A stretch of DNA of 6,581 bases from Pseudomonadota bacterium (GTDB lineage: Bacteria > Pseudomonadota > Gammaproteobacteria > Steroidobacterales > Steroidobacteraceae), in assembly GCA_947454665.1 (NCBI GenBank), contig CANGMU010000134.1:1-6581 (forward strand). The letters are read 5' to 3'. Of the stretch, positions 1 to 5,150 are shown piece by piece. Numbering within the stretch: the first letter of the stretch is position 1; each line of letters opens with the position of its first letter. The translations under genes and the position numbers were made by a program. The notes beneath the pieces are model-generated. The model was not told where the DNA came from and searched no databases. It saw nothing but the letters and a program-made list of their open reading frames with translations.

Positions 1-1
1 A

Positions 2-1405
2 TCACAGGACCTCGCGCGGGTCGGTGACACGGCCACGCACGGCGCTTGCCGCGGCGGTCGCAGGGCTCGCGAGCAGCGTGCGGGCGCCCGCGCCCTGACG
101 ACCTTCGAAATTGCGGTTGCTGGTGCTGACCGAATACTTGCCGGCATCGACGAGATCGCCGTTCATGCCGAGGCACATCGAGCAACCGGACTCCCGCCAT
201 TCTGCGCCGGCGTCCTTGAAGATCCTGTCCAGGCCTTCGGCTTCCGCCTGCTTCTTGATCAGCTGCGAGCCCGGCACAACGAGCATCTGCACGCCCGGCG
301 CGACCTTGTGACCCTTCAGCACGGCCGCAGCGGCGCGCAGGTCCGTCAGTCGGGAGTTGGTGCAGCTGCCAACGAACACGACATGGATCGGCTGGCCCGC
401 GATGGCCTGGCCCTGCGTCAGGCCCATATAGGCCAGCGACTTCTCATAGACCGCGTCATTGGCGCGCGTGGGCACGGTGCCGCTGATTGGAACGACCATG
501 CCCGGGTGCGTGCCGTAGGTGATCATCGGCTCGACCGTCGCAGCATCGAGATCGACTTCAGCGTCGAACTTCGCGCCTTCATCACCCACCAGCGAACGCC
601 AATCGGCGACGGCGGCATCCCACGCGGCGCCCTGCGGCACCCGAGGGCGACCCTTCAGGTATTCGAAGGTCACGTCGTCCGGCGCGACCATGCCCGCGCG
701 GGCACCGGCCTCGATCGACATGTTGCAGATCGTCATGCGCTCGTCCATCGACAGCGCGCGGATCGCTTCGCCGCGGTATTCGAGCACATAGCCCGTGCCG
801 CCCGAGACACCGATCTTGCCGATGATGGCGAGCACGAGATCCTTGGCGGTCACGCCGGGACGCAGGCGCCCCGACACGTTGATGGCCATCGTCTTCGGCT
901 TGCGCTGCAGGAGGCACTGCGTCGCGAAGACGTGGCCCACTTCCGTCGTGCCGATACCGAAGGCGAGGGCACCGAAGGCGCCATGCGTGCTCGTGTGGCT
1001 GTCACCACAGACGATCGTCTTGCCCGGCTGCGTCGCACCCTGTTCGGGGCCGATGACATGCACGATGCCGCGCTGGTCACTGCGCAGACCATGCAGTTCG
1101 ACGCCGAATTCGGCACAGTTCTTTTCCAGCGCGCTGATCTGCTTCGCAGCGGACTCGATGGTGATCGGTGCATTGCCAAAGACCTGTTCGGTGCGAGTCG
1201 GCGTGGAGTGGTCCATCGTCGCCAGCGTGAGGTCGGTACGGCGGAGCTTCAACCCGCGCTCGCGCAGCTCACTGAAGGCCTGCGGCGTCGTGACCTCGTG
1301 GATCAGGTGCAGGTCGATGAAGAGCACGGCCGGCGTATCCGCCGACTCAGGGACGACTTCGTGCCGCTCCCAGACTTTCTGGAAGAGGGTTTTCGCTTCG
1401 GCCAT
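2..1405 (-). CDS. leuC: 3-isopropylmalate dehydratase, large subunit
   Basis: LeuC, with the small subunit LeuD, isomerises 2-isopropylmalate to 3-isopropylmalate in cytosolic leucine synthesis, using a 4Fe-4S cluster as in aconitase. The 467-residue product matches the usual family length (E. coli LeuC is 466). The three cluster cysteines are present: C348 in VGSCTNSR, and C408 and C411 in SGCSMCLGMNGD. The aconitase-type segment CGDSHTSTHGAFG is at about 133-145. The ATG at 1405 is well supported by a TAAGGAG ribosome binding site 5 nt upstream, which overlaps the ilvE stop codon. It is the last gene of the minus-strand operon in this window. Its TGA stop occupies positions 4-2, so the gene is complete, and leuD would be expected just beyond the left edge. 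The subunit is only active with LeuD, which cannot be seen here. Nothing in the sequence suggests damage. Confidence 0.97.
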   Translation of the reverse strand: MAEAKTLFQKVWERHEVVPESADTPAVLFIDLHLIHEVTTPQAFSELRERGLKLRRTDLTLATMDHSTPTRTEQVFGNAPITIESAAKQISALEKNCAEFGVELHGLRSDQRGIVHVIGPEQGATQPGKTIVCGDSHTSTHGAFGALAFGIGTTEVGHVFATQCLLQRKPKTMAINVSGRLRPGVTAKDLVLAIIGKIGVSGGTGYVLEYRGEAIRALSMDERMTICNMSIEAGARAGMVAPDDVTFEYLKGRPRVPQGAAWDAAVADWRSLVGDEGAKFDAEVDLDAATVEPMITYGTHPGMVVPISGTVPTRANDAVYEKSLAYMGLTQGQAIAGQPIHVVFVGSCTNSRLTDLRAAAAVLKGHKVAPGVQMLVVPGSQLIKKQAEAEGLDRIFKDAGAEWRESGCSMCLGMNGDLVDAGKYSVSTSNRNFEGRQGAGARTLLASPATAAASAVRGRVTDPREVL

Positions 1406-1410
1406 GGAAA

Positions 1411-1417
1411 CTCCTTA
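1411..1417 (-). promoter_or_regulatory. leuC ribosome binding site overlapping ilvE stop
   Basis: On the minus strand TAAGGAG lies 5 nt before the leuC ATG. Its first three bases are the ilvE stop codon TAA. This near-perfect Shine-Dalgarno sequence fixes the leuC start, and the overlap suggests translational coupling, with ribosomes finishing ilvE placed to re-initiate on leuC. Confidence 0.85.
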
Positions 1418-2347
1418 CTCGCCGACCGGCTGCAGCCAGCCGTGCGGATCCGGCGTCTTGCCGGTGAACAGGCCGAAGAAGGCTTCCTGGATCGCCTTGG
1501 TGATCGGTCCACGCTTGCCGGTACCGACTTCCAGGCGATCAACCGAACGTACCGGCGTGACTTCAGCGGCCGTGCCGGTCATGAAGATCTCGTCAGCGAT
1601 GTAGAGCATCTCGCGCGGGATCGAGGTCTCGCGAACTTCGTAGCCCAGGTTGCGGGCCAGGCGCATCACCGTGTCACGGGTGATGCCGTTGAGCACCGAG
1701 TGCGCGAGGCCCGGCGTGAACAGCACGCCATCGCGGATCACGAACAGGTTCTCGCCGGCGCCTTCCGACACCGTGCCATCCGGCGAAAGGCCGATGCCTT
1801 CGGCAAAGCCCAGCCGCTTGGCTTCGTAGCTGATCAGCTGGCTGGAGAGATAGTTGCCGCCGGCCTTGGCTAGGGCGGGCAGGGTATTCGGCGCCACGCG
1901 CTGCCAGGACGAGACACAGACATCGACGCCGGCCTCTTCACTGTCCGCACCGAGATACTTGCCCCATTCCCAGGCGGCAACGGCCGTCTCGACCGGCGGG
2001 TCGATCTTCGGCGCGACGCCGATCTCGCCGTAACCGCGGAATACCACCGGACGCAGGTAGGCGCCGTTGGTCAGGCCGTTCTCGCGGACCACCTGGCGGC
2101 AGGCGTCGTTGATCTGGTCCTGCGTGTACGGGATCGCGATCCGATAGATCTTCGCGGACTCGAACAGACGACGGGTGTGCTCGGCCAGGCGGAAGATGAT
2201 GACGCCCTTCGGCGTCGGATAGGCGCGCACGCCCTCGAAAACCGACGAGCCGTAGTGCAGCGCGTGCGACAGCACGTGCGTCGTGGCGCTCTCCCAGGGG
2301 ACGAGCTTGCCGTTGAACCAGATGAACTTCGTGGCCGGAATGGGCAT
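1415..2347 (-). CDS. ilvE: Branched-chain amino acid aminotransferase
   Basis: IlvE is a cytosolic PLP enzyme (fold type IV) that transfers the amino group from glutamate to the 2-keto acids of valine, leucine and isoleucine, the last step of all three pathways. The product is 310 residues (E. coli IlvE 309). The PLP-lysine is K161 in ALAKAGGNYLSS. Other family signatures are HALHYGSSVFEG (28-39), SEGAGENLF (194-202), NGITRDTV (220-227) and TGTAAEVTPV (258-267). The ATG at 2347 is preceded by an AAGGA-type ribosome binding site that overlaps the leuA stop region, and the gap to leuA is 11 nt. Its place between leuA and leuC supports a branched-chain role over D-amino-acid or aminodeoxychorismate relatives of the same fold. 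The region opposite this gene on the plus strand is open in other frames, which I attribute to GC-rich codon bias. Confidence 0.96.
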   Translation of the reverse strand: MPIPATKFIWFNGKLVPWESATTHVLSHALHYGSSVFEGVRAYPTPKGVIIFRLAEHTRRLFESAKIYRIAIPYTQDQINDACRQVVRENGLTNGAYLRPVVFRGYGEIGVAPKIDPPVETAVAAWEWGKYLGADSEEAGVDVCVSSWQRVAPNTLPALAKAGGNYLSSQLISYEAKRLGFAEGIGLSPDGTVSEGAGENLFVIRDGVLFTPGLAHSVLNGITRDTVMRLARNLGYEVRETSIPREMLYIADEIFMTGTAAEVTPVRSVDRLEVGTGKRGPITKAIQEAFFGLFTGKTPDPHGWLQPVGE

Positions 2348-2358
2348 GGAGACTTCCT

Positions 2359-3897
2359 TCAGGAGACCCGCTGCGCGTTGCGCTGAGCGAGTTCGATGCG
2401 ATTGATGACCTCGAGCAGCGCGTTGACGCTGGCCTCGACGATGTTCGTGCTGACGGAGGCACCGCGATAACTGCGGCCACCGAATTCGGCGTAAACAACC
2501 GTTTCGCCCTGCGCGTCTTCACCGATCGTGAGCGCGCGGACTTCGAACTTGCGGACCTGCAGCGAGATGCCCGTCGCGGCTTCGACGGCCTTGTAGGCCG
2601 CATCGACCGGGCCATCCCCGGCGCCGCGCATCATGACTTCGCGGCCGTCCGAATGCTTCAGCGTGATGGCCGCGGTGGAGTCCGCACCGGTCGCCAGCGT
2701 GCCCTCGAAGGCCTGCAGCGTCCACGGGCCGGATTCGTGGCCTTCGGCGTTGAGCACGAGCGCCTCGATGTCGCCATCGAAGAGCTCCTTCTTGCGGTCG
2801 GCGAGGGCCTTGAAGCCTTCGAACACGCGGTTGAGTTCCGCGTCGTCGAGCTCGAAGCCGAGGCTCTTCACGCGATCGCGGAAGGCATGGCGGCCGCTGT
2901 GCTTGCCCAGCACCAGCGTCGTGCGCGACAGGCCGACATCCTCGGGACGCATGATCTCGTAGGTCTGCGCGTTCTTGAGCATGCCGTGCTGGTGGATGCC
3001 GGATTCATGCGCGAAAGCGTTCTCGCCCACGATCGCCTTGTTGCGCGGCACGGCCACGCCCGTGATGCTGGAGACGAGCCGGGAAGTGGGATACAGGCGC
3101 GTGGTGTTGACGTTGGTGCGGACGCCAAAGTGCGCTTCGCGCGTCTTGAGCGCCATCACGACTTCCTCGAGCGCGCAGTTGCCCGCGCGTTCGCCGATGC
3201 CGTTGATCGTGCACTCGACCTGGCGCGCACCGTTCAGCACGGCGCTCAGGCTGTTGGCGACCGCCAACCCAAGGTCGTCATGGCAATGCACGGAGAGCCG
3301 CGCCTTCTCGATGCCGCGCACGTGCTTGCGCAGGTAACGGAAGACCTCGGCGAATTCGTCCGGGACCGTGTAACCGACGGTGTCCGGGATATTGATGGTC
3401 GTGGCGCCCGCCTCGATGACCTTCTCGACTACTTCCGCGAGGAAGTCGAGCTCGGTGCGCGAAGCATCTTCGGGCGAGAATTCCACGTCGGCGCAGTGTT
3501 CGCGTGCCCACTGCACGCCCTGCACCGCACGGCGAACGATCTCTTCGCGGGCCATGCCGAGCTTGAACTCGCGATGGATCGCGCTCGTCGCGAGGAACAC
3601 ATGCAACCGGCCATGGCTGGCCGGTGCAATGGCACGCGCTGCGGTGTCGATGTCCTCGCGGGCGCAGCGGGCGAGGGCGGCGATGACCGGCCCTTGTACC
3701 TCGCGTGCGACCGCATTCACGGCATCGAAATCGCCGCGCGATGCGGCGGGGAAACCGGCTTCGATGACGTCCACGCCCAACTCCGCCAGCGCCTTCGCGA
3801 CCCGCAGTTTTTCAGGCTGCGTCATGCTGCAGCCCGGCGACTGCTCGCCGTCGCGGAGGGTGGTGTCGAAGATCAGTACGCGGTCGTCGCTCGTCAT
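2359..3897 (-). CDS. leuA: 2-isopropylmalate synthase
   Basis: LeuA condenses 2-ketoisovalerate with acetyl-CoA to give 2-isopropylmalate, the committed step of leucine synthesis, in the cytosol. The 512-residue product fits the standard bacterial form (E. coli 523). The N-terminal TIM-barrel carries FDTTLRDGEQSPG (10-22), with the catalytic arginine R15 and the metal-ligand aspartate D11. The metal-binding histidines are H204 and H206 in SVHCHDDLG, followed by GERAGNCALEE (235-245) with N240. HESGIHQHG (297-305) and LGKHSGRHA (330-338) mark the linker region. The C-terminal part (about 390-505) matches the LeuA dimer/regulatory domain by position and by conserved pieces such as NALLEVINR; in this family it mediates leucine feedback inhibition. 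HESGIH and the regulatory domain argue against homocitrate or citramalate synthase, but substrate choice is inferred from family and context. The stop is 11 nt before ilvE. The start at 3897 has only a weak purine-rich signal (CCGGAAC) before it. Confidence 0.96.
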   Translation of the reverse strand: MTSDDRVLIFDTTLRDGEQSPGCSMTQPEKLRVAKALAELGVDVIEAGFPAASRGDFDAVNAVAREVQGPVIAALARCAREDIDTAARAIAPASHGRLHVFLATSAIHREFKLGMAREEIVRRAVQGVQWAREHCADVEFSPEDASRTELDFLAEVVEKVIEAGATTINIPDTVGYTVPDEFAEVFRYLRKHVRGIEKARLSVHCHDDLGLAVANSLSAVLNGARQVECTINGIGERAGNCALEEVVMALKTREAHFGVRTNVNTTRLYPTSRLVSSITGVAVPRNKAIVGENAFAHESGIHQHGMLKNAQTYEIMRPEDVGLSRTTLVLGKHSGRHAFRDRVKSLGFELDDAELNRVFEGFKALADRKKELFDGDIEALVLNAEGHESGPWTLQAFEGTLATGADSTAAITLKHSDGREVMMRGAGDGPVDAAYKAVEAATGISLQVRKFEVRALTIGEDAQGETVVYAEFGGRSYRGASVSTNIVEASVNALLEVINRIELAQRNAQRVS

Positions 3898-3924
3898 GTT
3901 CCGGTTTCCCGCCCTGGCATCAGA

Positions 3925-4917
3925 TCAACGCTCGTCCTTGAGCCACGGCATGCGCGAACGCAGCGTGACGCCAACCTTCTCGATCTTGTGGTTCAGATCG
4001 GCCTTCATCAGGCGGTTGTAGTTCTTGCGGCCCGTCTTGTTCTCCTCGATCCACTCGCGGGCGAACTTGCCCGTCTGGATTTCCTTGAGGATCTTGGCCA
4101 TTTCCTTCTTCGTGCGCGCATTGACGATGCGCGGACCACGGGTCAGGTCGCCGAACTTGCAGGTCTCGCTGACGAACTTGTGCAGCTTGGCGAGACCGCC
4201 TTCGTGCAGCAGGTCGACGATGAGCTTCAGTTCATGGAGCACTTCGTAATAGGCGACTTCCGGCTGGTAGCCGGCTTCGACCAGCGTCTCGAAGCCCGCG
4301 AGGACCAGCGACGTGGTGCCACCGCAAAGCACAGCCTGTTCGCCGAACAGATCCGTCTCGGTCTCTTCGCCGAAGGTCGTTTCGAGCACGCCACCGCGCG
4401 TGCCGCCGATGCCGTGGGCATAGGCGAGGGCGCGGGCGAAGGCTTCACCCGAGGCATCCTGGTGGACGGCGATCAGCGCCGGCACGCCACGACCCTGCTG
4501 GAACTGGCGACGCACGAGTCCGCCCGGTCCCTTCGGGGCGATCAGCACAACGTCGAGGTCCGCGCGCGGCTTGATCTGCTTGAAGTGGATATTGAAACCG
4601 TGCGCGAACAGCAGGACGGCGCCCTGCTCGATGTTCGACTCAACGGCCTCGTAAAGCTCCTTCTGCGGGATGTCCGGCACGAGCATCGCGAGCAGCTTGG
4701 CACCGACGACGGCGTCCTTCGGCTCGGCGACGGCCAGGCCGTCCTTCTTGGCCTGCTTCCAGCTCGGGCCGTTCTTGCGCACGCCGACAACGACGTCATA
4801 GCCGCTGTCCTTCAGGTTGAGAGCGTGGGCGCGCCCCTGGCTGCCATAACCGAGGATCGCGATCTTCGCCTTGCGAAGAGCCTTCTTGCTGACATCTTTC
4901 GGTCCGTATAAACGCAT
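3925..4917 (-). CDS. ilvC: Ketol-acid reductoisomerase (class I, NADP-dependent family)
   Basis: IlvC converts 2-acetolactate and 2-aceto-2-hydroxybutyrate to the dihydroxy acids of valine/leucine and isoleucine synthesis, using Mg and NAD(P)H. The product from the ATG at 4917 is 330 residues, the short class I form, not the roughly 490-residue class II form of E. coli. The Rossmann loop GYGSQGRAHALNL is at 23-35. The coenzyme-specificity loop (about R47-S52, RKNGPS) is compatible with NADPH. Active-site residues are present: H106 (FAHGFNIHF), K129 (APKGPGG), D189 and E193 (TDLFGEQ), E225 and E229 (YYEVLHEL), S250 (FVSET). The 250-264 stretch SETCKFGDLTRGPRI departs from the commoner SDTAEYGDY form. 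The start is chosen by a GGAG ribosome binding site 7 nt upstream; a TTG at 4971 in the same frame would read through the terminator and is unlikely. ilvC is the first structural gene of the operon and is followed directly by leuA after 27 nt. Confidence 0.96.
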   Translation of the reverse strand: MRLYGPKDVSKKALRKAKIAILGYGSQGRAHALNLKDSGYDVVVGVRKNGPSWKQAKKDGLAVAEPKDAVVGAKLLAMLVPDIPQKELYEAVESNIEQGAVLLFAHGFNIHFKQIKPRADLDVVLIAPKGPGGLVRRQFQQGRGVPALIAVHQDASGEAFARALAYAHGIGGTRGGVLETTFGEETETDLFGEQAVLCGGTTSLVLAGFETLVEAGYQPEVAYYEVLHELKLIVDLLHEGGLAKLHKFVSETCKFGDLTRGPRIVNARTKKEMAKILKEIQTGKFAREWIEENKTGRKNYNRLMKADLNHKIEKVGVTLRSRMPWLKDER

Positions 4918-4921
4918 CACG

Positions 4922-4928
4922 TCTCTCC
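4922..4928 (-). promoter_or_regulatory. ilvC ribosome binding site
   Basis: On the minus strand GGAGAGA lies just upstream of the ilvC ATG, with 7 nt between GGAG and the start codon. It decides between the ATG at 4917 and the in-frame TTG at 4971, since the TTG lies within the terminator loop and has no such site. The signal lies 3' of the terminator U-run, so it is transcribed only on read-through. Confidence 0.75.
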
Positions 4929-4941
4929 AGTTCGCCAAACG

Positions 4942-4985
4942 AAAAAACCCCGCGACAGCTGCGACCTGCAACCGATGCGGGGTTT
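4942..4985 (-). terminator. Intrinsic terminator in the ilvC leader (attenuator)
   Basis: On the minus strand AAACCCCGC (4985-4977) pairs perfectly with GCGGGGTTT (4953-4945), a 9-bp GC-rich stem around a 23-nt loop. The stem runs into a T-run at 4947-4942 (six T). This is a textbook rho-independent terminator. It sits about 25 nt upstream of the ilvC start and downstream of the candidate promoter, so it would end transcription before the operon unless prevented. The large loop contains a small GCAG/CTGT inner pairing. The + strand copy reads AAAAAA before the stem and would not terminate plus-strand transcription strongly. The position points to a regulatory attenuator, not a gene-end terminator, because no gene ends here on this strand. 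Confidence 0.82.
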
Positions 4986-5027
4986 GAGGATTCTTGTGTT
5001 GGATCTCAATGCGCCCGCACCAGCCGC
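4968..5027 (-). promoter_or_regulatory. Candidate antiterminator helix of the ilvC attenuator
   Basis: In the minus-strand transcript GCGGCTGGTGCGGG (5027-5014) can pair along its full length with CCCGCATCGGTTGC (4981-4968). That gives 14 consecutive base pairs, of which four are G-U. The downstream arm takes CCCGC out of the 5' half of the terminator stem, so the two folds exclude each other. This is what an antiterminator in an amino-acid operon leader does. A weaker competitor exists: GCGCTC (5062-5057) can pair with GGGCGC (5016-5011) and could free the terminator. I found the pairing by eye; no folding energies were computed. Confidence 0.62.
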
Positions 5028-5035
5028 CGCACCAT
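5006..5035 (-). CDS. Candidate leader peptide of the branched-chain operon (MVRRLVRAH)
   Basis: A nine-residue ORF, MVRRLVRAH with TGA stop, lies between the candidate promoter and the attenuator terminator. Two of its residues are Val (both GTG) and one is Leu (CTG), the products of the downstream pathway, as expected for an ilv/leu leader. Its stop is 20 nt before the terminator stem. Weak points: the enrichment is modest, the nearest purine-rich sequence (AAGAGA at 5053-5048) is 12 nt before the ATG, and the antiterminator arm covers codons 3 to 8, so a ribosome stalled at the first Val would block it. In an overlapping frame the same stretch reads as an Ala-Gly-rich segment from the ATG at 5045. 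I regard the ORF as plausible but unproven. Confidence 0.4.
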   Translation of the reverse strand: MVRRLVRAH

Positions 5036-5048
5036 GCTTGGACATGGT
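5031..5048 (-). repeat. Inverted repeat over the leader start codon
   Basis: ACCATG and CATGGT form a perfect 6-bp stem with a 6-nt loop. In the minus-strand transcript the 3' arm contains the ATG of the candidate leader peptide, so the hairpin would sequester that start codon. It is short and could be chance. Confidence 0.4.
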
Positions 5049-5084
5049 CTCTTGAGGAGCGCTAAGTGTCTGTAAGACCCGAAA

Positions 5085-5113
5085 TGTCATCATATCCGTC
5101 AAGCACTTGTCAA
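5085..5113 (-). promoter_or_regulatory. Candidate sigma-70-type promoter for the ilvC operon
   Basis: On the minus strand a consensus -35 box TTGACA (5113-5108) is followed after 17 nt by ATGACA (5090-5085), a weak -10 box. A better-looking TATGAT occurs at 5094-5089 but leaves only 13 nt of spacing. A second TTGACG lies 11 nt downstream of the first -35. Starting near 5078 would give a leader of about 160 nt containing the candidate leader peptide, antiterminator and terminator, a typical length for attenuator leaders. The exact -10 and start site are uncertain. Confidence 0.5.
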
Positions 5114-5133
5114 CGCGCAAGGCCCTGACGGAT
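5094..5133. repeat. 8-bp inverted repeat bracketing the ilvC -35 region
   Basis: ATCCGTCA (5094-5101) and TGACGGAT (5126-5133) are perfect reverse complements separated by 24 nt. The half-site centres are 32 bp apart, about three helical turns, so both face the same side of the DNA. The -35 box of the candidate ilvC promoter lies between them, and the right half-site is only 17 nt upstream of the divergent aminopeptidase start. This arrangement would suit a dimeric regulator acting on one or both genes. It lies upstream of the predicted ilvC transcript start, so it would act as DNA. No known regulator consensus is recognised, and one such repeat could arise by chance. Confidence 0.35.
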
Positions 5134-5150
5134 CCCTTAAACTCACTCCC

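Noticed and set aside
308..1873. Long plus-strand open frame (521 codons) opposite leuC and ilvE
   Set aside because: Same reasoning: antisense to intact genes with diagnostic motifs, low-complexity composition, no family features.
2653..4911. Very long plus-strand open frame (752 codons) opposite leuA and ilvC
   Set aside because: It is entirely antisense to two well-conserved genes, is rich in Arg, Ala, His and Asp as expected for a GC-rich reverse frame, and has no recognisable domain. It is a codon-bias shadow.
3925..4971. Longer ilvC reading from the TTG at 4971 (348 residues)
   Set aside because: The extra 18 codons are the terminator loop, stem and T-run; no ribosome binding site precedes the TTG, while the ATG at 4917 has GGAG at 7 nt and gives the family N-terminus.
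4918..5113. T-box or metabolite riboswitch in the ilvC leader
   Set aside because: No T-box consensus or specifier loop is recognisable, and T-boxes are mainly found in Gram-positive bacteria. The simple antiterminator/terminator pair explains the visible structure better.
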